Assembly: GCA_004525885.1 (NCBI GenBank)
Contig: SPBV01000078.1
Span: forward strand, 1-8,090
Length of the DNA stretch: 8,090 bases
Reading direction: 5' to 3'
DNA from: Nitrosomonadales bacterium
GTDB taxonomy: Bacteria > Pseudomonadota > Gammaproteobacteria > Burkholderiales > Nitrosomonadaceae
Positions 1 through 7,066 of the stretch are shown one piece after another. The translations under genes and the position numbers were made by a program. Below the pieces are notes generated by a model. That model made no database searches, had not been told where the DNA came from, and was given only the letters and a program-made list of their open reading frames with translations. Every line of letters begins with the position of its first letter. Position 1 is the first letter of the stretch.

Positions 1-2241
1 AGAGACAAGTCCGCTGTGTTCCATTTCTTCAATTAACCGTGCTGCGCGGTTATAACCAATGCGTAAGTGTCTTTGTACAAGTGAGATGGAGGCGCGACGA
101 GACTTCATCACAACCGCGACCGCATCTTTGTATAGCGGGTCAGATTCAGCGCCTTCTCGCAAAGTTGCGTCGCCACTTTCCCCGCCCCCTTCTTCGTATG
201 AATCGAGCACGCCATCTACAAAACGTGGCTCACCATTCATTTTAAGGTATTCAACTACTCGGTGTACTTCCTGATCAGAGACAAAAGCACCGTGCACTCT
301 TTGTGGGTAACCGCTGCCAGGGGGAAGATAAAGCATATCCCCTTGTCCTAATAATGCCTCAGCACCCATCTGGTCGAGGATAGTTCGTGAATCTATCTTG
401 CTTGATACCTGAAACGCTACTCGTGTCGGAATGTTGGCTTTAATCAGACCAGTAATAACATCTACTGAAGGTCGTTGAGTGGCAAGCAACAAATGTACAC
501 CCGCTGCTCGAGCTTTCTGAGCAAGTCTAGTAATTAACTCCTCTACTTTCTTACCTACTACCATCATCAAATCTGCTAGTTCGTCGATGACTACCACAAT
601 CAACGGAATTTCCTCTAGTGGTTCTGGTGCGTCAGGCGTCAAGCTGAATGGATTAGTAAGAGGAACTCCATTTTTAACTGCATCACGGATTTTCTGGTTG
701 TATCCACCTATATTACGTACACCAAACAACGACATCAGCTTGTAACGTCGTTCCATTTCCGCTACACACCAGCGCAACGCATTCGCTGCCTGACGCATAT
801 CGGTTACCACTGGTCCTAACAAGTGTGGAATACCTTCATACACAGAGAGTTCTAGCATTTTCGGGTCTACTAGAATTAGGCGTACCTGCTCAGGTGTGGC
901 CTTGTAGATGAGACTTAGTATCATAGCGTTAATTGCTACCGATTTGCCCGATCCAGTTGTTCCTGCTACCAGCACGTGTGGCATTTTTACCAGATCAACG
1001 ACTACTGGATGTCCGCCTATGTCTTTCCCCAATGCAATTGTTAACGGCGAAGTCATGTCAGCATAGGATTGTGAACTAAAGACCTCAGACAGACGTACTA
1101 TTTGTCGCTTTGGATTAGGAATTTCAAGTCCCATGCTTGTTTTTCCAGGAATGATTTCAACTACACGTATACTCGCTACCGACAGTGCTCGCGCCAGGTC
1201 TTTTACTAAATTGAGAATCTGGTTACCTTTCACTCCTACAGCTGGTTCAATTTCGTAGCGGGTAATAACTGGGCCAGGGTAAGCAGCAACCACTTTAACT
1301 TCCACACCGAAATCGATCAGCTTGCGTTCAATTAAACGCGATGTAAACTCAAGCGTATCAGTAGACAGTATTTCTATATCTTTTTCCGGTTCATCCAATA
1401 GGTGCAGAGGCGGCAAGGGTGAATCGGGGAGATCAACGAACAATGGAGATTGTTTTTCTTTGGCCACACGTAATGATTTCAGAATTGTATTTGCGGGTGG
1501 AGCGATGTATAGCGGCGGGTGACTCTCAAAACGTTTTTTCTCTTCTTCCACCAGTTCTTTGCGCTTAATCATCGATGCTGTACCCATACGCCGATCTTTC
1601 CGGTCTTGCCGGTGTTTAATAAGATCCAAGTAGAAATTTTCAATTACGCTTCCCAGTTTTTCAACGAAGCGCACCCATGAAAGTCCAGTGAATAAGCTAA
1701 AGCCAATAGCAAGCAGTATTAGTAATGCAAGAGTCGACCCGGTAAAACCTAGTGCTTGTGATAGATTCTTGACAATTATATTGCCCAGCATCCCACCAGG
1801 TTCATAAGGTAGAAATACGTTAGGCATATAGAGCCGAAGTGCTTCAAGTCCACTACTTGAAACTAGAAATACAACAAAACCAGCTGCTGAAACTAGTAAT
1901 GGACGTCGGTCAAATATTCCCTCGGCATCAATGCTACGATAACCACAAGATACCAAGTAGACGAGAAACAGCACCCACAACCATGCTGAAACACCAAATA
2001 AATACAGAAGCAAATCAGCCAACCAAGACCCTATATGTCCACCAGGGTTCTGTATAAGATTATCTCTACTAACATGCGACCAACCAGGATCGGTGCTGTC
2101 ATAACCATAAAAGATCAGTACTAGATAAAGTGCCACACCCAGTAATGCGAGTGAGCTAGATTCACGCAACAGCCTTATGATCTTTGGTGGAAGTGGGTTT
2201 TCCTCAGGTTTTTTTGCCATCAACTTGTTGACGCGACTCAT
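1..2241 (-). CDS. ftsK: DNA translocase FtsK, 3' end cut by the window edge
   Basis: This is the membrane-anchored, ATP-driven DNA pump of the division septum. It clears the chromosome terminus and activates XerCD recombination at dif. Reading the minus strand from the ATG at 2241 gives 747 open codons with no stop before the edge. Four hydrophobic segments lie near residues 30-46, 70-97, 115-135 and 165-188. A charged, fairly short linker follows, then the RecA-like motor with Walker A GTTGSGKS (427-434) and Walker B VVVIDELAD with D553-E554. The winged-helix gamma domain, which reads KOPS sites, begins near 701 and includes IGYNRAARLIEEME. By family comparison only about 15-20 residues are missing. 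The linker is far shorter than in E. coli FtsK, as in many betaproteobacteria. An in-frame ATG at 2220 (MAKKPEENPLPPK) is an alternative start. Neither start has a clear Shine-Dalgarno, so the first seven residues are uncertain. Confidence 0.96.
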   Translation of the reverse strand, partial: MSRVNKLMAKKPEENPLPPKIIRLLRESSSLALLGVALYLVLIFYGYDSTDPGWSHVSRDNLIQNPGGHIGSWLADLLLYLFGVSAWLWVLFLVYLVSCGYRSIDAEGIFDRRPLLVSAAGFVVFLVSSSGLEALRLYMPNVFLPYEPGGMLGNIIVKNLSQALGFTGSTLALLILLAIGFSLFTGLSWVRFVEKLGSVIENFYLDLIKHRQDRKDRRMGTASMIKRKELVEEEKKRFESHPPLYIAPPANTILKSLRVAKEKQSPLFVDLPDSPLPPLHLLDEPEKDIEILSTDTLEFTSRLIERKLIDFGVEVKVVAAYPGPVITRYEIEPAVGVKGNQILNLVKDLARALSVASIRVVEIIPGKTSMGLEIPNPKRQIVRLSEVFSSQSYADMTSPLTIALGKDIGGHPVVVDLVKMPHVLVAGTTGSGKSVAINAMILSLIYKATPEQVRLILVDPKMLELSVYEGIPHLLGPVVTDMRQAANALRWCVAEMERRYKLMSLFGVRNIGGYNQKIRDAVKNGVPLTNPFSLTPDAPEPLEEIPLIVVVIDELADLMMVVGKKVEELITRLAQKARAAGVHLLLATQRPSVDVITGLIKANIPTRVAFQVSSKIDSRTILDQMGAEALLGQGDMLYLPPGSGYPQRVHGAFVSDQEVHRVVEYLKMNGEPRFVDGVLDSYEEGGGESGDATLREGAESDPLYKDAVAVVMKSRRASISLVQRHLRIGYNRAARLIEEMEHSGLVS

Positions 2242-2269
2242 GAGTAATATCGAAGGGAAATAAACTTTG

Positions 2270-2298
2270 ATTATATAGAGTTAAAAGTTAACCAAAAA
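2270..2298 (-). promoter_or_regulatory. Candidate sigma-70 promoter for ftsK
   Basis: On the minus strand a perfect TATAAT box occupies 2275-2270. A weak -35 box, TTTTTG, lies at 2298-2293, with a 17-base spacer. Transcription would begin near 2263, giving a leader of about 22 bases before the ATG at 2241. The -35 box sits inside the T-rich run that follows the hairpins after the crp-like gene, so termination and initiation signals overlap. A lone TTGAT half-site (2267-2271), resembling half of an FNR box, overlaps the edge of the -10, but there is no matching second half. The -10 and spacing are good. The -35 is poor, so the assignment is moderate. Confidence 0.45.
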
Positions 2299-2356
2299 AA
2301 CAAATTCTCTTTCTTGGAACTTATTGGGCTTAAAGAGAACCGATATTAGGTTCTCT
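2291..2356 (-). terminator. Probable terminator of the crp-like gene, with two alternative hairpins
   Basis: On the minus strand, AGAGAACC (2356-2349) can pair perfectly with GGTTCTCT (2341-2334) across a 7-base loop, starting at the crp-like stop codon. The same middle strand, as TTCTCTTT (2339-2332), can instead pair perfectly with AAAGAGAA (2312-2305) across a 19-base loop. The second hairpin is followed directly by a T-rich run (2304-2294, TTTGTTTTTTT), as in an intrinsic terminator. The stems are only 8 base pairs and the second is AT-rich, so termination may be partial. The shared strand makes the two folds mutually exclusive. Confidence 0.5.
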
Positions 2357-3071
2357 AGACTTTTGAGCTGTGGGCGTGAGCCCGCCCTATCTCTTGCGCG
2401 TATACCTCAAGCTTTTGATGAAGAACGATGCTTCTTTTCTCGATACTAATGTATTCACCGTCAACTAAATCTCGCATTACTCGGGTCACCATTTCGCGTG
2501 ATGCGCCAACCATTTTTGCAATGTCTTGATGAGTAAGTTTGTCGTCAATTACTAATGTATCTCCCTGCTTCTCTGAGAATTCCAGCAATGCCTGAGCTAC
2601 TCTGCCATATACATTGACAAGAGCTAGACTTTCTATCTTCCTATCTGCTTCTCGTAGTTTCTGTACTAGGCCTAGCATGATCTGCATTGATAAGGCTGGA
2701 CTTGAAGCAAGGCATTTCCTGAAATCATCTTTTCTGATCATCATAAGCTCGCAGGGACCACGTGTAACAATGTCTGCAGAACGTGGATGGTCATCAATTA
2801 AAGCCATTTCTCCGAAAATATCTCCCTGCTCCAGTAGCGACAAAATTACCTCTTTACCATCGATATCGATGATACTTACTTTGACATTTCCAGAAAGAAT
2901 TATATAAAGAGAATCTGCTTTGTCGCCAGCAGAAAGGATATAGGTATTTTTTGGATAATCTCTCATATTTACAACATTTGTTAATACCTCGATCAGTTCA
3001 GATGACAGCGTGGAAAAAAGAGGAACGGCACATAACGCTGCAGATATATGTTCTTTAGTTAGCTTTTCCAT
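2355..3071 (-). CDS. Crp/Fnr-family transcriptional regulator
   Basis: This is a 238-residue cytoplasmic DNA-binding regulator with an N-terminal cyclic-nucleotide-binding-type beta-roll (about 15-125), a long dimerisation helix (about 126-150) and a C-terminal helix-turn-helix. The roll holds a phosphate-binding-cassette-like stretch, GEMALIDDHPRSA (87-99), matching the E72, R82 and S83 ligand contacts of E. coli CRP. The residues aligned to CRP T127-S128 appear to be Ala-Asp (142-143), so cAMP binding is uncertain. The recognition helix SREMVTR (191-197) keeps the Arg, Glu and Arg with which CRP reads TGTGA. There is no N-terminal cysteine cluster (Cys only at 14, 107 and 120), so it is not an oxygen-sensing FNR. 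The ATG at 3071 is preceded by GGAG (3086-3083) at a long 11-base spacing. It lies downstream of and co-directional with the glc genes, and may regulate them. The exact name and ligand cannot be fixed from sequence. Confidence 0.9.
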   Translation of the reverse strand: MEKLTKEHISAALCAVPLFSTLSSELIEVLTNVVNMRDYPKNTYILSAGDKADSLYIILSGNVKVSIIDIDGKEVILSLLEQGDIFGEMALIDDHPRSADIVTRGPCELMMIRKDDFRKCLASSPALSMQIMLGLVQKLREADRKIESLALVNVYGRVAQALLEFSEKQGDTLVIDDKLTHQDIAKMVGASREMVTRVMRDLVDGEYISIEKRSIVLHQKLEVYAQEIGRAHAHSSKV

Positions 3072-3151
3072 TTGGACAATTTCTCCATTTAATTGAATTG
3101 GTCAGCACAGTTCGCTTTTTCTATCATGCCTCTCTAAAAATTTAGATACTT

Positions 3152-3173
3152 TGGCATAGTATGCATTCTACCA
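3152..3173. promoter_or_regulatory. Possible operator: inverted repeat ahead of the crp-like gene
   Basis: The core is GCATA, a central G, then TATGC (3154-3164), a perfect 5-base inverted repeat. It is flanked by TGG-CA-TAG on the left (3152-3159) and CTA-CCA on the right (3168-3173), which mirror each other apart from two extra bases. It lies just downstream of the candidate -10 box, where a bound repressor would block initiation. It matches neither the CRP (TGTGA-N6-TCACA) nor the FNR (TTGAT-N4-ATCAA) consensus. Function is inferred from symmetry and position only. Confidence 0.25.
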
Positions 3174-3192
3174 CTCTGTTAGGAAATGCAAA
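3165..3192 (-). promoter_or_regulatory. Candidate promoter of the crp-like gene
   Basis: On the minus strand TTTGCA (3192-3187) and TAGAAT (3170-3165) are separated by 16 bases. They match the sigma-70 consensus at 4 of 6 and 5 of 6 positions. The start would fall near 3158, inside the inverted repeat at 3154-3164. No intrinsic terminator is visible after glcF, so read-through from the glc operon could also transcribe this gene. Confidence 0.3.
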
Positions 3193-3198
3193 CACTGT

Positions 3199-4461
3199 CT
3201 ATATATAATGACCGAGTAGTTTTTCATCTAATACTTCGACCCAATGCTTAACTGTCAACGCTGTACCGCTTTGTAAGTGTGTAAGACAACCGATATTTGC
3301 AGTAACGATCTGAGTGGGGCTACTAGATTCCAACTCTACGATTTTATTCTTCAGCAATTGTTTAGACAACTGTGGTTGCAGAATTGAATAAGTTCCTGCT
3401 GAGCCACAACAAAGATCAGAATCCCGAACAAAAGATAAATCAAACCCTGCGGTCGTAAGTATATTCTCTATTACCCCATGGATTTGTAATCCATGTTGTA
3501 GAGTACAGGGAGAATGGAAAGATAACTTTGATTTACCAGTACTGGGCCTCGAGTTATTTAAAAGGGGAGTGAGATTTTTAGTCTCAACTTCTAGAATTTC
3601 ACTAATGTCTTTGGTCAATTCCGAGATACGGGCTGCTTTCGCCGCATAGATGCGATCATGGCTCAAAAAATGTCCATACTCTTTTACGGTTACGCCACAA
3701 CCACTTGCAGTCATTACAATAGCTTCAATTCCCTGGCCTACACTACTTTCAATATATGGCCACCAGGCATCTATATTGTGGCGCATATAATCCAATCCTT
3801 CTTGCTGGGCATTTAGATGGTAAGAAACTGCGCCGCAACAACCAGCGTTCTCTGCTTTGATAAGTGAGATGCCAAGTTTATCGAGTATTCGTGCAGCAGC
3901 AGCGTTAATATTGGGGGCTATTGCGGGTTGCACGCAACCATCGAGAACCAGCATCTTACGTGTGTGCTGTGCTGAGGGCCATGCTCCCGCATCTCTAGCT
4001 TTAGATGGTACTGAGTCTCGAATTCTTTTTGGTAACAATGATCGGACGATCTGTCCCATTTTGAGTAGCGATGCGAAAATACTAGGATTAGGTAATACTT
4101 GGCGCAGTGCATACCTTATAGTATTAGCTCTTAAGCTACGCCCAACCTGTTTTTCGACAACATTACGGCATATATCTACTAACCTACCATAGCGTACCCC
4201 AGATGGACAAACAGTTTCACAGGCTCGGCAGGTGAGGCAACGATCCAAGTGCAATTGAGTTTTTTGGGTGGCTATCTGTCCTTCCAGCACCTGTTTCATA
4301 AGATAAATGCGTCCACGTGGGCTATCTAGCTCATCATCCAGTAACTGATAAGTTGGACAAATAGCTAAACAGAAGCCGCAGTGAACACAGGTTCGAAGTA
4401 TGGTATCTGCTTCTTTTCCTTCAATAGTATCTTTGATAAAATCAGCGAGGTTGGTCTGCAT
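3199..4461 (-). CDS. glcF: Glycolate oxidase iron-sulfur subunit GlcF
   Basis: This is the electron-transfer subunit of the membrane-associated glycolate oxidase GlcDEF. It takes electrons from the flavin subunits after glycolate is oxidised to glyoxylate and hands them towards the respiratory quinone pool. It has 420 residues, against about 407 in E. coli. Two ferredoxin-type 4Fe-4S motifs are intact: C25, C28, C31, C35-P and C75, C78, C81, C85-P. Two cysteine-rich CCG-type domains follow, with GCCGAVSYH in the middle and LCCGSAGTY near the C terminus, as in GlcF and heterodisulfide-reductase-like proteins. Its ATG lies 3 bases after the glcE stop. The TAAGGA around that stop abuts the ATG, and a GGGAA nine bases upstream is better placed as a ribosome site, so translational coupling to glcE is likely. 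The order glcD-glcE-glcF supports the name. Confidence 0.95.
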   Translation of the reverse strand: MQTNLADFIKDTIEGKEADTILRTCVHCGFCLAICPTYQLLDDELDSPRGRIYLMKQVLEGQIATQKTQLHLDRCLTCRACETVCPSGVRYGRLVDICRNVVEKQVGRSLRANTIRYALRQVLPNPSIFASLLKMGQIVRSLLPKRIRDSVPSKARDAGAWPSAQHTRKMLVLDGCVQPAIAPNINAAAARILDKLGISLIKAENAGCCGAVSYHLNAQQEGLDYMRHNIDAWWPYIESSVGQGIEAIVMTASGCGVTVKEYGHFLSHDRIYAAKAARISELTKDISEILEVETKNLTPLLNNSRPSTGKSKLSFHSPCTLQHGLQIHGVIENILTTAGFDLSFVRDSDLCCGSAGTYSILQPQLSKQLLKNKIVELESSSPTQIVTANIGCLTHLQSGTALTVKHWVEVLDEKLLGHYI

Positions 4462-4464
4462 TCC

Positions 4465-5544
4465 TTACAATTCCCGATACATTCGGCCGGTATTAAATAT
4501 ACCCGCCGGGTCAAATTTCCCCTTTATACGTTGGTATACCTTTATCATCTCTGATCTAGGAGGATGAAATACGGAAACAGACTTTTTGTTGTTGCGGAAC
4601 AGCGTAGCATTACCACCTGCCAAGTCTGACTTTGAGCGAATAATATTTACATCCGCATCCACATTTTCACCACAAGCGAACCAGCGTAGCGCCCCACCCC
4701 ACTCAATCAATTGCTGCCCAGGCAATATCAGTGGCGGCACACTAGATTTTATGGATAAACGCCATAGTGATTTACCAGACTGAAAAAATGTGTGGGATTG
4801 CTCACGTATCGAATTCCAGAATGCTAATCCATCGGATATCAATTCGCCACCTAGTTTGGTGTGAGCCGCACGCACTGCAGACTCAGCACCAGAAAGTCTC
4901 AATGTTAGATTATTATCATAGAAACATGTTGCGGAGATTGGTAATGGCCTTCCTGCCCACTGATTCATTTTTTCAATAGCTGTGGCTTCTTTCATTTGCA
5001 TGCGCAATGTTAGTTCAATAGGTGGTATCGGTAGTACCTTGATAGAAATCTCTAGAAGCAATCCAAGTGTTCCCATTGAGCCTGTCATCAAACGTGAAAT
5101 ATCATAGCCAGCAACATTCTTCATAACCTGACCGCCAAAATGTAAGTCATTTCCATTACCGTCAAGCATACGTACTCCCAATACAAAATCTCGGACTGCA
5201 CCAACATATGCTCGGCGTGGACCAGATAATCCACTAGCAACACAACCACCGAGCGTAGCATCAGAACCAAAATGTGGGGGTTCGAAGCCTAGCATTTGAT
5301 TGTGCATTTGTAATTCAGCTTCAAGGTCTGCCAGAGAAGTACCAGAGCGAGCAGTTACTACTAGCTCAGTTGGGTCGTAATCTACGATACCGGTATAAGC
5401 CGTAACACTAAGAATGTCACAATTGTTCTCATTAATGTTGTTACCATAAAAGTCTTTACTACCTCCACCACGTATACGCAATGGTGATTTACACTTTGCT
5501 GCTACACGAATGGTATTTGTGTACTGGTTAATAATATCTTGCAT
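4465..5544 (-). CDS. glcE: Glycolate oxidase FAD-binding subunit GlcE
   Basis: This is the second flavin subunit of glycolate oxidase, required with GlcD and GlcF for activity. It has 359 residues, close to the 350 of E. coli GlcE. The N-terminal half is a PCMH-type FAD-binding domain: RIRGGGSKDFYG (23-34) is the pyrophosphate loop, and the segment beginning GSDATLGGCVASGLSG (about 93-108) is the conserved flavin-contacting stretch. The C terminus ends FDPAGIFNTGRMY, the usual close of this family. It is shorter than GlcD and lacks GlcD's HAGDGNLHP and GEHGVG motifs, which separates the two paralogues. An in-frame stop lies six codons upstream of the ATG at 5544 with no other usual start between, so the start is secure. 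No Shine-Dalgarno is visible; three 10-base repeats sit there instead. It is co-transcribed with glcD (63-base gap) and glcF (3-base gap). Confidence 0.95.
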   Translation of the reverse strand: MQDIINQYTNTIRVAAKCKSPLRIRGGGSKDFYGNNINENNCDILSVTAYTGIVDYDPTELVVTARSGTSLADLEAELQMHNQMLGFEPPHFGSDATLGGCVASGLSGPRRAYVGAVRDFVLGVRMLDGNGNDLHFGGQVMKNVAGYDISRLMTGSMGTLGLLLEISIKVLPIPPIELTLRMQMKEATAIEKMNQWAGRPLPISATCFYDNNLTLRLSGAESAVRAAHTKLGGELISDGLAFWNSIREQSHTFFQSGKSLWRLSIKSSVPPLILPGQQLIEWGGALRWFACGENVDADVNIIRSKSDLAGGNATLFRNNKKSVSVFHPPRSEMIKVYQRIKGKFDPAGIFNTGRMYREL

Positions 5545-5571
5545 GGGTCTTAATGGTTCTTAATGGTTCTT
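5542..5571 (-). repeat. Three tandem 10-base repeats running into the glcE start codon
   Basis: On the minus strand the unit AAGAACCATT occurs twice without a gap (5571-5562 and 5561-5552). A third copy, AAGACCCATG (5551-5542), has two differences, and its last three bases are the glcE ATG. The array occupies the place where a ribosome binding site would lie, and none of the units resembles AGGAGG. It could be a slippage-prone spacer or simply a local duplication. Confidence 0.85.
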
Positions 5572-5607
5572 ATTTTGAAATTTGTCTCAGTTGATTCTGC
5601 AAATTGT

Positions 5608-7062
5608 TCAAAATCTAGGCAAATCTGGAAATTTTTCTTCATTCCGGTGTACGTGCATAGCACCGTGTTCTGCGCAGCGACGCAAAGATGGCACTGCCTT
5701 CCCTGGATTTAATAACCCATCAGGATCAAACGCTGATTTTACCGCATGAAACAATTCCAATTCACTTGTCTTAAATTGCGAACACATTTGATTAATTTTC
5801 TCTATACCGACGCCATGTTCACCGGTAATAGTCCCACCAACTTGTATGCACATCTCAAGTATTTTTGCTCCAAATTCTTCGGTTTTTTTCAGTTCTCCTG
5901 GACGATTAGCATCGTATAGTATTAATGGATGCAAGTTACCATCACCTGCATGGAATACGTTCATACAACGTAGACCATACTCTAGAGAAAGTTTTTCAAT
6001 GCCACCTAATACACGCGCAAGATTTTTGCGTGGAATAGTGCCATCCATGCAGTAATAATCAGGTGAAATACGGCCAGCTGCAGGAAACGCAGCCTTACGT
6101 CCAGCCCAAAATTTAAGCCGTTCAGTTTCGTTGTTAGATGTTCTTATATCTATCGCGCCACTCATCTTCATAATTTCATTAATACGTTGGATCTCATCCA
6201 TCACTTCCTCCGCTGTGCCGTCAGATTCACACAACAGAACTACTTCTGCTTCAAGGTTATAGCCGGCATGGATATACTCCTCTACTGCATGAGTAGCCAT
6301 TTTATCCATCATTTCCATGCCAGCAGGAATAATGCCTGCTCCGATTACATTAGCTACCGCATTACATGCCTTTTGAATATCATCAAACGCAGCCATGACT
6401 ACCTGAGCTTTTTCAGGTTTAGGTATAAGTTTTACTATGATTTCTGTAACAATACCTAGCATACCCTCACTGCCAGTCATAAGTGCCAATAAATCGTAGC
6501 CCGGGGTATCCAGACTAGTGCCGCCAATTTCAAGACACTCCCCCTCAATAGTTATTACTCGTAGTTTGAGAATATTGTGTACGGTAAGCCCATATTTGAG
6601 ACAGTGCACTCCACCCGAGTTTTCAGCTATATTGCCGCCAATGGAACAAGCAATTTGTGAAGAGGGATCAGGTGCGTAATATAGACCATATGCCATTGCA
6701 GATTCACTAATCGCAAGGTTACGAACTCCTGGTTGCACTCTTGCTATTCGTGTAATTGGATCGATTTCAAGTATTTGTTTTAGTTTGACAAGTGATAGCA
6801 GGATTCCATTTGCATGGGGTAGCGCGCCACCAGATAACCCTGTACCTGCACCTCGCGCAACAACAGGAGTTTTTGATGCATGACAAATTCGTAGGATTCT
6901 TATAACTTCTTCTTCAGTTCTAGGTATTACTACAATCATTGGTATTTGCCGATAAGCTGACAAGCCATCGCACTCATATGGTCTTAGATCTTCTGTTTCA
7001 TAAAGCACAGAATCAGGCGGTAAAAAAACACGTAAGCTGTTGACGAGTTCAATAGGATGCAT
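5608..7062 (-). CDS. glcD: Glycolate oxidase catalytic flavoprotein subunit GlcD
   Basis: This FAD subunit carries out the oxidation of glycolate (and commonly D-lactate) to the 2-oxo acid. It has 484 residues, against 499 in E. coli. The FAD-binding-4 domain spans about 40-218, with RGAGTGLSGG (70-79), PDPSS (131-135) and GGNIAENSGG (142-151). The FAD-linked oxidase C-terminal domain follows, with the active-site motifs HAGDGNLHP (371-379) and GEHGVG (414-419), whose histidines and glutamate belong to the catalytic and metal site of this family. The ending CAEHGAMHVH...PDLPRF is typical of GlcD, so the protein is complete. The ATG at 7062 is 4 bases after the glxR stop and has no strong Shine-Dalgarno, which suggests coupling to glxR translation. 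The neighbours glcE and glcF make glycolate oxidase more likely than a stand-alone D-lactate dehydrogenase. Confidence 0.96.
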   Translation of the reverse strand: MHPIELVNSLRVFLPPDSVLYETEDLRPYECDGLSAYRQIPMIVVIPRTEEEVIRILRICHASKTPVVARGAGTGLSGGALPHANGILLSLVKLKQILEIDPITRIARVQPGVRNLAISESAMAYGLYYAPDPSSQIACSIGGNIAENSGGVHCLKYGLTVHNILKLRVITIEGECLEIGGTSLDTPGYDLLALMTGSEGMLGIVTEIIVKLIPKPEKAQVVMAAFDDIQKACNAVANVIGAGIIPAGMEMMDKMATHAVEEYIHAGYNLEAEVVLLCESDGTAEEVMDEIQRINEIMKMSGAIDIRTSNNETERLKFWAGRKAAFPAAGRISPDYYCMDGTIPRKNLARVLGGIEKLSLEYGLRCMNVFHAGDGNLHPLILYDANRPGELKKTEEFGAKILEMCIQVGGTITGEHGVGIEKINQMCSQFKTSELELFHAVKSAFDPDGLLNPGKAVPSLRRCAEHGAMHVHRNEEKFPDLPRF

Positions 7063-7066
7063 AGAG

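Noticed and set aside
39..2057. Several short plus-strand open frames in the left 2 kb, which might suggest a gene-poor region
   Set aside because: Direct translation of the minus strand gives an unbroken 747-codon FtsK frame across the whole stretch. The plus-strand frames are shadows.
2242..2354. FNR-box or CRP-box search in the gaps
   Set aside because: Only a TTGAT half-site (2267-2271) was found, without a matching second half. No full TTGAT-N4-ATCAA or TGTGA-N6-TCACA is visible in any of the three gaps.
2614..2907. Plus-strand open frame of 97 codons opposite the crp-like gene
   Set aside because: It lies wholly antisense to a clearly conserved Crp/Fnr protein, resembles no protein I know, and is best explained as a shadow frame.
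3857..4192. Plus-strand open frame of 111 codons opposite glcF, and a 64-codon minus frame at 3918-4112
   Set aside because: Both overlap the intact GlcF reading frame, whose iron-sulfur motifs are complete. Neither has a recognisable motif.
6187..6459. Plus-strand open frame of 90 codons opposite glcD
   Set aside because: It is antisense to the conserved GlcD core and its translation shows no family motif.
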